Shown here: in pieces, positions 1-9,556 of the stretch
Position numbering within the stretch: position 1 is the first letter of the stretch
Layout: the number at the start of each line of letters is the position of its first letter
The notes under the pieces: generated by a model
What the model was told of the DNA's origin: nothing
Seen by the model: the letters and a program-made list of their open reading frames with translations, nothing else
The model's database searches: none
Made by a program: the position numbers and the translations under genes
Assembly: GCF_018128945.1 (NCBI RefSeq)
Contig: NZ_CP068393.1
Span: 2,790,001 to 2,854,000, forward strand
Source: Aristaeella hokkaidonensis
GTDB lineage: Bacteria > Bacillota > Clostridia > Christensenellales > Aristaeellaceae
Length of the DNA: 64,000 bases
Reading direction: 5' to 3'

Positions 1-452
1 TCAGCAAAAATGGAAACGGAAAAGCAGTAATTACGCATTGTGCTTTGATGAATGATGATCATGAACTGCTAGAGTTTGTTGAACCGGGGACGTGGGTGAA
101 TGTTGTTTCACGAATCGAATTCCATGAGCATACGGCACGACCTTTGTATGGCTTTACACTTTTCGATCGGTTGGGGAACGTTGTAGTCAGCCTGAACTCG
201 GAAACAATCGACGTACAGTTGCCGCCTCAGGATGGGCAGGTGGAGTATACCTTCCGTTTCAGGATGCCGGATCTGAACCATGGTGAATACACTATGTCTG
301 TAGCAGTGGCTAATGGTTTTCAAACAGATCATGTACAGCTGTGCTGGCTTGACGATGTACTGACATTTCGGGTGATGCAGCGGGAGTACGATCTTCCCGG
401 TTTCCTATATCTTGATCACGGTGAAGTGAGCATTACAACACTGAAATCGTAA
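1..452 (+). CDS. Wzt-type exporter ATPase, C-terminal carbohydrate-binding domain (5' end outside window)
   Basis: The frame is open from base 3 with no start codon, so only about the last 149 residues are visible. They look like the Wzt C-terminal beta-sandwich that follows the nucleotide-binding domain in polysaccharide-exporting ABC ATPases: a segment around LYGFTLFDRLGNVV, an alternating hydrophobic strand pattern, and an ending near FLYLDHGEVSITT. In E. coli O9a this domain binds the finished, capped glycan end. The ATPase motifs lie outside the window. A giant methyltransferase/glycosyltransferase gene follows 25 bases later, probably in the same operon. The domain differs clearly from the one at 31192-32523, so two exporters with different glycan specificity are likely. 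A Wzt assignment is likely; the substrate is unknown. Confidence 0.72.
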   Translation, partial: SKNGNGKAVITHCALMNDDHELLEFVEPGTWVNVVSRIEFHEHTARPLYGFTLFDRLGNVVVSLNSETIDVQLPPQDGQVEYTFRFRMPDLNHGEYTMSVAVANGFQTDHVQLCWLDDVLTFRVMQREYDLPGFLYLDHGEVSITTLKS

Positions 453-477
453 AACTGTTTAAGAAATGAGGCAGATT

Positions 478-3400
478 ATGCGTACGGAGAAAACAGGAAA
501 GAAATGCTTTGTTTGCGGTAAAGAGAATGGATTTGCCAAAGGAAATAATTGTGCGCATTGTGGAGCAGGGGACAATGAATCTGCCATTGCGCATCTTCTG
601 GTAAAGTATTCCGGCGGAGAGCAGGCGGGGATTTCTGAAAGCACAGATCAATTGAAATACAGAAGAATCCTGGCAATTGACGCGTCAAAGGCTCTGCAGG
701 ATGCTTTAGTAAACTGCGAACTTTTTACTTCTGTTTCCCGAGAGGACGTGAAAAGCGTAACAGGAGCCAGAGATGGTCTTGGCTTTGAACGAATTCTTGC
801 TTTCAGTGATATTGACGATAATACTGCAGTATTGCTCAATAAACTGCTTACCCCGGATGGAATTGTAATTGTCAGTCAGGCCGCTGCTTCAGGAGAGGGC
901 TTTGGCAATGCAAATGGGTGGCAGGTAAATGATCAGGCATATACTGTGTATCATAAGAAAGTGGATACCAAGGTTGATTTCAGTGGGGAGCGTTTTATAC
1001 CGGGCATTGAAGATCAGAAGCTGGAATCTGAACATCTTCAGCGCTATCTGAGTACACGGAACCTGGTCAAGGGACTGGATGTACTGGACATTGCCTGCGG
1101 AGAAGGATATGGATCTGCGCTGCTGGCAGAAACAGCCAAGAGTGTTATTGGTATGGATATTGATCAGGAAACGGTTGATCGTGCCAATGAAAAATACAGT
1201 AAAACAAATCTGGTCTTTCAGCAGGGAGATGCGGCAAACATTCCCCTGAAGGATCACAGTGTTGATGCGATTGTTTCTTTTGAAACGATTGAACATATTG
1301 ATGAGACATTGCAGAACCAGTTCCTGCAGGAGATTGACCGGGTATTGAAACAGGACGGCCTGCTGATTATGTCTACTCCCAATAAGGCTGTTTATTCAGA
1401 CCGGTATCATTATTTTAATGAATACCATATTCATGAGTTTTATCATGATGAATTCCAGGAGTTTCTGAAACGGTATTTTTCTTATGTACACATTTATCAA
1501 CAGTCTTTCCAGGTTGTATCTCTCCTGAGCTCCTGCAACAGCCAGACCAAAGAAGCAGACTGGTACGGAGGCGCTGTTGATGAAACAGAGGCAAAGTACT
1601 ATATTGCTGTTGCGTCAAAGAAAGAAATCAAGCTTCCCGGCATGGCTTCTTTGTTTGTCCAGCAATCCGGAGAAAATGAAGCCAATATTCAGCGAATCAT
1701 AACTTTGCAGAATGAGGAGACGCTTCGGAATATACATATTCAGGAGCTTGACAGTGAACTGGAACAACGCGGGAAACGTATTCAGACTCTACAGGAAGAG
1801 CATGCGGAACGAGATGCGCACATCAAGGAGCTTGACAGTGAACTGGAGCTGCGAGGAGAGCGCATCCGGGTTTTGCAGGAAGAGCATGAAGAACGGGGGG
1901 CTCATATTCAGCGGTTGGATGAGGAATTAACCGAAAAAGGGAAACTGATACGGGAGCTACAGATGGAAGAAGAAAAACGCAATGAGCACATTCAGAAGCA
2001 GGATAAAGAAATAGAGGCATTAACTGAATCATATAACACAGTGTCAGCTGAACGTGATTACATGGAAGAACAGCGGAATACACTTGCCAAGGAACGGGAT
2101 GAGCTGAAGGAATATTATCAGCAATTGACAAAAGAATGTGAAGAACAGAAGCAGACGATTGTAAACAAAGAAGCACATATTCAGCTGCTTCTTGAGAGTG
2201 ATCGGGAACTTCAGAGAATTCACCATTCCCGCTCGTGGAAACTGCTCACGAAATGGTGGAAATTCCGGGATTTCGTTGTGCCTCCGAACAGCAAAAGACG
2301 CCTACTGCTGAAGCTTGTCAAGAAGTTTATCTGCCATCCAATCTGGTGTCTGAAACGGGTAGATATAGATCATATCAAAAAGTTTTCAGCAGGCATAAAG
2401 AGCGGCAGTATAGCTTCCACAAGTGCGCGTCTTGATAATTATCTTGGCGGAGGGACAACAACCGCAGAGCGTCCGGATCAGTTCCCGCTGATTGAATATG
2501 AACGGATAGAAGATGTTCCGCATCTTCATGTGCCGACTTCATCGCATCCGACAGTTTCTATTGTTATTCCTGTTTACAACCAGTTTGCCTATACTTATAC
2601 CTGCTTAAAATCAATAGCAAAAAACAGCGGCAATGTTGCCTATGAAGTGATTATTGCAGATGATTGCTCCACGGATCTTACTGTTCATCTGAAAAAGGCA
2701 GTTACCGGTGTCAAAATTGTCAGGAATAAAAAGAATCTTCGTTTCCTGCTGAACTGCAACAATGCTGCCAAAGAAGCCAAGGGTAAATATATTCTTTTCC
2801 TGAATAATGACACCCAGGTTATGGAAAACTGGCTGCAGCCACTGATCACATTAATTGAATCCAAAGATGATATCGGTATGGTCGGCAGCAAACTCATTTA
2901 TCCGGACGGACGTCTGCAGGAAGCCGGCGGAATTGTCTGGAAAGATGCTAGCGCGTGGAATTATGGACATCTGGACGATCCTACCAAACCGGAGTATAAT
3001 TACGTCAAAGAAGCAGATTATATTTCAGGTGCGGCCATCATGATCCGGGCAGATTTATGGAAGCAGCTTGGCGGTTTTGATGAACGGTTCGCACCGGCAT
3101 ATTTTGAAGATACCGATCTGGCCTTCATGACTCGCAAAGCCGGATTCAGGGTAATGTTCCAGCCTCTGTCTGTTGTTGTTCATTTTGAAGGCATTTCAAA
3201 TGGAACAGATACCAACTCCGGGCAGAAGGCTTATCAGATAGAAAACCAGAAAAAATTCTATGAAAAGTGGAAAGATGTTCTTGAGCAGGAACAGGATCCC
3301 AATGGACAGAATGTATTCAAGGCCAAAGATCGCAGCCAGCGAAAAAAACATATTCTGGTAGTGGATCACTATGTACCGCATTATGACAAGGATGCCGGCG

Positions 3401-4446
3401 GCAGGTGTACTTATATGTATTTGCAGCTGTTTGTGAAGATGGGCTTCAAAGTAACATTTATAGGGGATAATTTCTTCCGTCATGAGCCTTATACGACGGA
3501 ACTGAATCAGATGGGCATCGAAGTTCTGTATGGCAATTACTATTATGCCAATTGGCAGAACTGGCTGAAAGAAAACGGGAAAGCGTTCGATTATATCTAT
3601 CTGCAGAGGCCTCATATTTCCATTAAGTATATTGATCTGGTGAAGCAGTATTCTGATGCGAAAGTGATCTATTTTGCACATGATCTGCATCATATTCGCG
3701 AAAAGCGGGAGTATGAGATTACCGGGGATCCGAAGCTGCTGCAATCAGCAGAAGAATGGAAAAAAACGGAATATAAACTGTTCGGGGATGCTGATGTAGG
3801 GCATGTGGTCGGTTCATATGAACAGGGTATTATGCAGGAAGCTTTCCCGGATAAACCTATACGCAATATCCCTCTGTATCTTTATGAAAAGCTGCCGGAA
3901 AATATTGGAAAAGATTTCTCGAAAAGAAAAGATCTGTTGTATGTTGGCGGGTTTAATCATCACCCGAATGTTGATGCTGTTGTCTGGTTTGCTCACGAAG
4001 TGTTCCCTAAAGTGCTCGAGAAGTATCCTGATATGATCTGGCATCTGGTGGGAGGACATTTAACAAAAGAAGTAGAGGAACTGGCAAGCGATCACATTAT
4101 CATCCATGGTTTTATCTCAGATGAAGAACTGGAAAATATGTATCGTACCTGCAGAATGGCTGTTGTTCCGTTACGTTATGGCGCCGGTGTAAAAGGAAAG
4201 GTAATTGAAGCAAACTATTATCAGATACCCCTTGTAACAACACCAATCGGAGCAGAAGGAATCAGTCTGGAAGAAAATTCCATGGTGATTGAAGAAGACG
4301 CAGACAGAATGGCAGAAATGATATGTTCACTATATGACAATCAGGCAAAGCTGAAAGAGTTGTCTGATAATTGTGAGAAGCTGATCAGAAATCATTATAT
4401 GCTGGATGAAGCGGAGAGAATTATCAGAATGGATTTTCAGCCGTAA
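478..4446 (+). CDS. Giant multidomain protein: zinc ribbon, SAM methyltransferase, coiled coil, GT2 and GT4 glycosyltransferases
   Basis: About 1322 residues, cytoplasmic, with no membrane segment seen. Domains in order: a four-cysteine ribbon (C10, C13, C25, C28); a class I methyltransferase with motif I VLDIACGEGYG near residue 202; a long charged coiled coil, about 405-580, containing 28-residue repeats; a GT2 domain from about 690 (VSIVIPVYN, later FLNNDTQ near 774); and a GT-B/GT4 domain from about 956 to the end (DAGGRCTYMYLQ, then VPLRYGAGVKGKVIEANYY). An ATG at 466 is in frame, but only ATG 478 has a Shine-Dalgarno site (GAGG at 468-471, six-base gap), so 478 is chosen. The likely role is assembly and methyl modification of the glycan exported by the preceding Wzt. 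Which sugars are added cannot be told. Confidence 0.85.
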   Translation: MRTEKTGKKCFVCGKENGFAKGNNCAHCGAGDNESAIAHLLVKYSGGEQAGISESTDQLKYRRILAIDASKALQDALVNCELFTSVSREDVKSVTGARDGLGFERILAFSDIDDNTAVLLNKLLTPDGIVIVSQAAASGEGFGNANGWQVNDQAYTVYHKKVDTKVDFSGERFIPGIEDQKLESEHLQRYLSTRNLVKGLDVLDIACGEGYGSALLAETAKSVIGMDIDQETVDRANEKYSKTNLVFQQGDAANIPLKDHSVDAIVSFETIEHIDETLQNQFLQEIDRVLKQDGLLIMSTPNKAVYSDRYHYFNEYHIHEFYHDEFQEFLKRYFSYVHIYQQSFQVVSLLSSCNSQTKEADWYGGAVDETEAKYYIAVASKKEIKLPGMASLFVQQSGENEANIQRIITLQNEETLRNIHIQELDSELEQRGKRIQTLQEEHAERDAHIKELDSELELRGERIRVLQEEHEERGAHIQRLDEELTEKGKLIRELQMEEEKRNEHIQKQDKEIEALTESYNTVSAERDYMEEQRNTLAKERDELKEYYQQLTKECEEQKQTIVNKEAHIQLLLESDRELQRIHHSRSWKLLTKWWKFRDFVVPPNSKRRLLLKLVKKFICHPIWCLKRVDIDHIKKFSAGIKSGSIASTSARLDNYLGGGTTTAERPDQFPLIEYERIEDVPHLHVPTSSHPTVSIVIPVYNQFAYTYTCLKSIAKNSGNVAYEVIIADDCSTDLTVHLKKAVTGVKIVRNKKNLRFLLNCNNAAKEAKGKYILFLNNDTQVMENWLQPLITLIESKDDIGMVGSKLIYPDGRLQEAGGIVWKDASAWNYGHLDDPTKPEYNYVKEADYISGAAIMIRADLWKQLGGFDERFAPAYFEDTDLAFMTRKAGFRVMFQPLSVVVHFEGISNGTDTNSGQKAYQIENQKKFYEKWKDVLEQEQDPNGQNVFKAKDRSQRKKHILVVDHYVPHYDKDAGGRCTYMYLQLFVKMGFKVTFIGDNFFRHEPYTTELNQMGIEVLYGNYYYANWQNWLKENGKAFDYIYLQRPHISIKYIDLVKQYSDAKVIYFAHDLHHIREKREYEITGDPKLLQSAEEWKKTEYKLFGDADVGHVVGSYEQGIMQEAFPDKPIRNIPLYLYEKLPENIGKDFSKRKDLLYVGGFNHHPNVDAVVWFAHEVFPKVLEKYPDMIWHLVGGHLTKEVEELASDHIIIHGFISDEELENMYRTCRMAVVPLRYGAGVKGKVIEANYYQIPLVTTPIGAEGISLEENSMVIEEDADRMAEMICSLYDNQAKLKELSDNCEKLIRNHYMLDEAERIIRMDFQP
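1735..1986 (+). repeat. Three tandem 84-bp units encoding a 28-residue coiled-coil repeat
   Basis: Units start at 1735, 1819 and 1903, exactly 84 bases apart, and a fourth decayed unit begins at 1987. Each encodes four heptads beginning His-Ile followed by a charged stretch. Units 1 and 2 share the identical 20-mer GAGCTTGACAGTGAACTGGA at 1744 and 1828, so the duplication is fairly recent; unit 3 has diverged. The repeat lies inside the coiled coil of the giant methyltransferase/glycosyltransferase protein, where unit number would set rod length. Confidence 0.85.
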
Positions 4447-4571
4447 TGATGTGGACAAGTATTTCTGATACAATGCAGACAGTTAATATCATTGTTTTAA
4501 CATATCCATAAGATTGAGAACAAATACGGATTCACTAGTAGTGACATTTACAGAAAGGCAGAGAGACGGAC

Positions 4572-7103
4572 ATGACCAAACAAAGGTGTTTAACAAGGCT
4601 TAAACGGAGTATTCTTCCGGTTTTTTGTCTGGTTTTTACCATGCTGGGTTACGGGCCGACCGAATTATATCTGTCCAATATGGGCAGTGAGGAATTCTGG
4701 TTTTCATTCAATGAAATATTACTGCCTTTTGCGGTATTAATTGTTGCTTCTCTGATAATCATTCTGGGACTGTTGATGGTTCTTCCTACAAAAGGATACC
4801 ATGTTGTCATGGCGATTATTATAGCAGTCAGTGCATTGCTGTTGCTGCAGGCACTTTTCCTTCCGAATGATTATGGTTCCCTGAATGGAGAGGTGATCGA
4901 TTGGAGCCAGTATTCAGGTCGGCTGGTTTATAATACGGCCATTTGGATTGTTGTGATTGTGGGAGCGGTATTCTGGGCTTTTCGGAATTGGCAAAGTTTC
5001 CGGAAAGTAATGCAGTTTACAGCTGTGATTCTATTAGTGCTTCAGACAGCGATTCTGGTTACAGCAGGAATCACTCATCCCGAAGATCATGGAGAAGCGG
5101 CAGCGAAAGAAGTATATTTGACAACAGAGGATCTCTATACAGTTTCTTCAGATCGGAATACGATTGTTTTTATTCTGGATGCATTTGATTCACAGTTGAT
5201 GTGTGATTTGATAGAAGAGCACCCTGAAGAGATTAAGTCATCGTTTGAGGATTTTACCTTCTATCATAATACCAATGGTGGAGCGACACGAACTAAATTT
5301 GCCATTCCATATATTTTGACCGGGAAGACGAATGATAACGGTGGATCATATATGAATTACCTGGCGGAAAGCTTTCAAAAAGCTCCGCTTTTTCAGGAAC
5401 TGAGGAAGGGCCATTATCATTCCGGGATATATACAGAATATGGATATGTAGACTGTAGTCAGACGGAGGCAATTGACAATCTTTCGTCTGGTGGACAGAT
5501 GAAGGCTGTTTCGCAATGGGGACTTTGCCAGAGCTTGATGAAGATGGTGTTGTTTAAGCAAGCTGCACATATTCTTAAGCCGGTATTCTGGATGTATAGC
5601 TTTGAATTGGCTCAATGGCGCGGGGGAAATGGAAACACCGAAGCGGTTCCGTACAAATTGAACGATATTCAATTTTACCAGCATCTTCAGACAGAAGGTA
5701 TATCAGCTGAAAAAAAAGAGCCCGTGTTCCGTTTTGTTCATATGATGGGAGCGCATGGCCCTTATACCATGAATGAAGATATACAGAAGATTCCGCACGA
5801 GCAAGGGAGCATCAAGCAGCAAGGGCTTGGGTCGCTCCGTATAATTGCTGAATATATCAAGCAACTTAAAATGCTTGATGTATATGACAGAACAAATATT
5901 TTTGTCTTGGCTGATCACGGAAATAGAGAATATGTTCATCCGAGCTATGAGCAAAATCCTCTGCTTATGGTTCGAGAGGCTGGAAAGTCAAAACCATTTT
6001 CCATATCTGAAATCAGGCTAAGTTTTCAAGATCTTTCAGCTATGTTGGCAGAGTCGCTGAAGTCTGTGCCAAATATTGAAGAGAAATATCAAACCGAAGG
6101 TACCCGGTACTTCTATGTTGGAAGCACAACTAACAATGGATATACCATCACAGAATATGCATCTGAAGGAAACGCATATGATACAGATAGTTATTACTTG
6201 ACTGGAAAAGTGTATTCTCCAGCAGAGGAAAACAGTACCGATTACAAATTGGGAGAGGAAATTCTGTTTGGAGATAGGTATGGTGCTCCTGCACAAAGAT
6301 ACATGATCAATGGTTTTTCATATATTGACCCAGACTATGTTTGGTCTAGCGAAAAAGAAGTCGAGTTTGGTTTTAAACTGGGCGATATTAAAGACAATCT
6401 GCTGTTGACCATAGAATACCATGCAGTGATGAATGGCTTTCAGCGGTGTTATTTGTATGCAGATGATCAAATGATTGGAAGCTTTTCCACAACGAAAGCA
6501 GATGTAAGGAAATTCATTATTCCTGGGGAGTGCGTTAAAGAAGGAATGCTGAACATTCGAATGGATCTGCCGGATTGCTATAATCCTGTGACCCATGGTA
6601 CCGGGGTAGATAACCGGAATCTGGGTTTGGGTTTTTATAGTATACAGATTGACAGCACCGATGAAGTTTATGAGCCAGAGAAACAGTTGACGATCCATAA
6701 GTATGATTTGGGTCAAGAGATTGTTTTCGGGAAAGACGGAAACATGTCCGATTATGCAATCGGTGGGATCAGTGAAGATCATTGGACATCAGGGAAAAAA
6801 GCATGGATCCAGTTAGAAGAAGTATCTGCTGATACGGCTCTTACGCTTATAATGGAATACAATACATATAAAGATCAGCAGCATGTAATTATTTGTGCGA
6901 ATGGGGAGCAGATAGCAGATTATACTGCTGTTGGAAGCGAACAAAAAGAGATGGTTATTCCGCAAGCACTGTTGAAGAATGGGTCGCTGACGCTGGAAAT
7001 CAATCTGCCGGATGCTAGAAAGCCAGATAATGGGGATCAGCGTGAATTGGGATTATGGATGCGACGGATCGTGTTGAGGAAAGCAGAGGAAAAGAAGGAG
7101 TAA
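4572..7103 (+). CDS. LtaS-like membrane phosphotransferase (alkaline phosphatase/sulfatase fold) with tandem C-terminal beta modules
   Basis: 843 residues. The N-terminal fifth holds about five membrane helices. A catalytic domain of the alkaline-phosphatase superfamily follows, facing outside: metal-ligand motif ILDAFDS near residue 200, a candidate nucleophile threonine in GGATRTKFAIP near 238, histidine in MGAHGPY near 390, and LADHG near 446. The C-terminal third contains two similar modules of about 125 residues, each opening with LG-E-I-FG and closing before a basic strand; they look like carbohydrate-binding beta-sandwiches. LtaS-type enzymes move glycerol-phosphate, or related phospho-groups such as phosphoethanolamine, from lipids onto surface polymers. 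A near-copy with the same layout lies at 21176-23698. The transferred group is unknown. Confidence 0.8.
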   Translation: MTKQRCLTRLKRSILPVFCLVFTMLGYGPTELYLSNMGSEEFWFSFNEILLPFAVLIVASLIIILGLLMVLPTKGYHVVMAIIIAVSALLLLQALFLPNDYGSLNGEVIDWSQYSGRLVYNTAIWIVVIVGAVFWAFRNWQSFRKVMQFTAVILLVLQTAILVTAGITHPEDHGEAAAKEVYLTTEDLYTVSSDRNTIVFILDAFDSQLMCDLIEEHPEEIKSSFEDFTFYHNTNGGATRTKFAIPYILTGKTNDNGGSYMNYLAESFQKAPLFQELRKGHYHSGIYTEYGYVDCSQTEAIDNLSSGGQMKAVSQWGLCQSLMKMVLFKQAAHILKPVFWMYSFELAQWRGGNGNTEAVPYKLNDIQFYQHLQTEGISAEKKEPVFRFVHMMGAHGPYTMNEDIQKIPHEQGSIKQQGLGSLRIIAEYIKQLKMLDVYDRTNIFVLADHGNREYVHPSYEQNPLLMVREAGKSKPFSISEIRLSFQDLSAMLAESLKSVPNIEEKYQTEGTRYFYVGSTTNNGYTITEYASEGNAYDTDSYYLTGKVYSPAEENSTDYKLGEEILFGDRYGAPAQRYMINGFSYIDPDYVWSSEKEVEFGFKLGDIKDNLLLTIEYHAVMNGFQRCYLYADDQMIGSFSTTKADVRKFIIPGECVKEGMLNIRMDLPDCYNPVTHGTGVDNRNLGLGFYSIQIDSTDEVYEPEKQLTIHKYDLGQEIVFGKDGNMSDYAIGGISEDHWTSGKKAWIQLEEVSADTALTLIMEYNTYKDQQHVIICANGEQIADYTAVGSEQKEMVIPQALLKNGSLTLEINLPDARKPDNGDQRELGLWMRRIVLRKAEEKKE

Positions 7104-7154
7104 GGATCCTATACTTTTGCTCATAAAGATAATAAATACCTGGAGGGGAAGACA

Positions 7155-9251
7155 GTGCAAGCGGTTGTTTCGGCTATCGGATCAGTGTTTGGTTCTATTA
7201 TGGGGTTGTGTTATTCACTAGTTCAGAATTACGGACTGGCCATTATTCTCTTTACAATCCTTAGCAAGGTTGTATTGTTGCCCGTTAGTCTGTGGACACA
7301 CAGAAATGGGTTGAAAGTTGTGAAAATGCAGCCGGAGATCAATAGACTGAAGGTCGAGTATTACGGAGACAAAGACACTATCGCCGAGAAACAGGCTGAG
7401 CTGTATAAACGGGTAAAGTATAATCCATTGGCAAGTTTGCTTCCGCTTGCTATTCAGATTATTATCCTGATGGGCGTGATTGAGGTAATCTACCATCCGC
7501 TGACTTATCTTCTGCATATGGATACGGAGTGTGTAAACGCCTACCTTTCCGCTGCAAAGGATCTTTTCGGAGTCGATCCGTCTTCCAACCCTGCACAGCT
7601 GAGATTGTTAGGGCTGATTATGCAAGGAAACGGCGCAACGCTCGCTTCTGCTGTGCCGGATGTATGGAAAGCCAGCCTCTCTACACTCGAAAGTTTTGAT
7701 CTTCATTTTCTGGGCGTGAATCTGACCTGGATTGCCTCGGAAATGAGCTTGGTTTATCTGCTGATTCCAGTGGCTGCCGGTGCCAGTTCCTTGATCCTGG
7801 CTCTTGCACAGAACCGCCTGAATCCGCTCCAACGGGAACAGAATACTGGCACACAATGGGGAACATTAGCGTTCTCGGTAGGACTTTCCCTGTATTTGGG
7901 GTATTTTGTGCCGGCTGGTGTCGCATTGTATTGGGTTGCAGGGAACCTGCTGGCTATCGTGCTGCAGATTGTGCTGAATCATTTGATCGATCCGCGCAAG
8001 GTGGTAGACTATAAAGCGCTGGAAGAATCCAGAAAAGAACTGGATGAGTTGCAGAACCTGGGAAAGGATCAGGATCCAAAGGAAGCAAAGATTCTGAGAA
8101 AACGGGAAAAAGAGGATTATAAAAGATTTTTTTCCGTTGTGAACAAACATCTGGTATTCTATTCAGAGAGCAACGGCTTCTATAAATATTTCAAAGGATA
8201 TATCGAATATATCCTGAAAAACACAACTTTGACAATCCATTATGTCACCAGTGATCCCAAGGATCAGATCTTTGAGATGGAAAAGACACAGCCGCAGATT
8301 CGGGCATATTATATCGGAGAAAACAAATTGATTACTCTGATGATGAAGATGGACGCGGATGTAGTGTGCATGACTATGCCGGATCTCCAGAACTTCCATA
8401 TTAAGCGTAGTTATATCAGGGATGATATCGAATATATCTTTATCCAGCATGGCGTGGGTAGCAACAATATGGGAATGCGCCGGGGATGTACGGATCATTT
8501 TGATACGGTATTCTGCTGTGGTCCTCATCAGAAGGCTGAAGAGGAACAGATCAGTGAATTGTATCAGCTGAAAAAGCGTGAGCTGGTCGAGGTGGGTTAT
8601 CCATTAATTGATCAGATGCGGGAAGCATATCAGGAAGAAGAACACAACCCCGGCAATCCTCCCCGGATTCTGATTGCTCCTTCCTGGCAGAAAGACAACA
8701 TCGTGGACAGTTGTCTGGAATCGTTGCTGGATGAGTTAAAGAAAACGGATTATCAGATCATTGTCCGGCCTCATCCACAGGAGGTGCGCCTGAAAAAGCA
8801 GTATATGGATATGCTGAAAACCAAATATGAAGCCGATGGAATTGAGATCCAGACGGATTTCTCTTCCAACAATCCGTTGCTGACTGCGGATATTCTGATC
8901 ACAGATTGGTCAGGAATCAGTTGGGAATACGCCTTTACTACGCTGAAACCGATTCTGTTTATCAATACGCCCATGAAAGTTATGAATCCAGAGTATCAGA
9001 AGATTCAGGAGGTTCCGCTGAACATTCAGCTTCGGGATAAGCTCGGGAAAAATCTTAATACAGATGAAATAGAGAAAGCCGGGGAGACGATTGATTATCT
9101 GTTGAAGCATAAGGATGAATATAAAATCCAAATTGACAAACTTGCACATACATATTTATATAATATGGGGCATGCCGCTGAAACCGGCGGAGCATATATA
9201 GTGTCTACAATTATAAAAAAGATTGAAGAAAAAGGAGGAACAGAAAGATGA
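7155..9251 (+). CDS. YidC/Oxa1 membrane insertase fused to a TagF-like CDP-polyol phosphotransferase
   Basis: 698 residues from a GTG start with a strong GGAGGGG Shine-Dalgarno site at 7142-7148. Residues 1 to about 290 form a YidC2-type insertase: a membrane helix, a basic loop (KVVKMQPEINRLK), NPLASLLPLAIQI, and the final helix pair PAGVALYWVAGN. Residues from about 320 to the end match TagB/TagF polymerases: IQHGVG, PSWQKDN, VRPHPQE and LITDWSGISWEYA. Each part is close to full domain size and the frame is unbroken, so this is a real fusion and not a read error between genes. The TagF half should lie on the cytoplasmic face. An LtaS-like gene precedes it and a small membrane protein overlaps its end by four bases. 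The polymer made is unknown. Confidence 0.88.
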   Translation: MQAVVSAIGSVFGSIMGLCYSLVQNYGLAIILFTILSKVVLLPVSLWTHRNGLKVVKMQPEINRLKVEYYGDKDTIAEKQAELYKRVKYNPLASLLPLAIQIIILMGVIEVIYHPLTYLLHMDTECVNAYLSAAKDLFGVDPSSNPAQLRLLGLIMQGNGATLASAVPDVWKASLSTLESFDLHFLGVNLTWIASEMSLVYLLIPVAAGASSLILALAQNRLNPLQREQNTGTQWGTLAFSVGLSLYLGYFVPAGVALYWVAGNLLAIVLQIVLNHLIDPRKVVDYKALEESRKELDELQNLGKDQDPKEAKILRKREKEDYKRFFSVVNKHLVFYSESNGFYKYFKGYIEYILKNTTLTIHYVTSDPKDQIFEMEKTQPQIRAYYIGENKLITLMMKMDADVVCMTMPDLQNFHIKRSYIRDDIEYIFIQHGVGSNNMGMRRGCTDHFDTVFCCGPHQKAEEEQISELYQLKKRELVEVGYPLIDQMREAYQEEEHNPGNPPRILIAPSWQKDNIVDSCLESLLDELKKTDYQIIVRPHPQEVRLKKQYMDMLKTKYEADGIEIQTDFSSNNPLLTADILITDWSGISWEYAFTTLKPILFINTPMKVMNPEYQKIQEVPLNIQLRDKLGKNLNTDEIEKAGETIDYLLKHKDEYKIQIDKLAHTYLYNMGHAAETGGAYIVSTIIKKIEEKGGTER

Positions 9252-9523
9252 AAAATCGGATTATGAAGGTTCTGGTAGCAGGGTTCGCGGGAGTGTGTGC
9301 AATGTTCATGTTCGGGTTGAATGGAAAAGCATATATTGATCCTTCCGTTACATCATATATTATTCAAGCTGTAGCGGGTATTATTATTGCTGTAGCTGCC
9401 GTAATCGGTATCTATTTCCGCAAGATCAAGAAGAAAGTGAACACGAAACTGGGTATTGATGAGAACCGGAACAAAGAAGTGGAATCCAATGAGATTCTGA
9501 AAAAACAACAGGATGACGATTGA
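9248..9523 (+). CDS. Small membrane protein with AYIDPSVTSY motif
   Basis: 91 residues. It starts at an ATG overlapping the stop of the YidC-TagF gene (ATGA), with GGAGGA upstream, so translation is probably coupled. There is an N-terminal hydrophobic segment, then the short motif AYIDPSVTSY, a second membrane helix rich in Ile, Val and Ala, and a lysine-rich cytoplasmic tail ending in acidic residues. I recall similar small proteins beside surface-polymer genes in Clostridia, but know no function. It may be a partner or anchor for the insertase-polymerase next to it. Confidence 0.75.
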   Translation: MKNRIMKVLVAGFAGVCAMFMFGLNGKAYIDPSVTSYIIQAVAGIIIAVAAVIGIYFRKIKKKVNTKLGIDENRNKEVESNEILKKQQDDD

Positions 9524-9556
9524 TTTTGAGCTATAAGCCGGGAAACAGACAAAACC

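Noticed and set aside
4445..4500. AATGAT/ATCATT inverted repeat after the giant glycosyltransferase gene
   Set aside because: A six-base AT-rich stem with a loop of more than 35 bases; not a credible terminator or operator.
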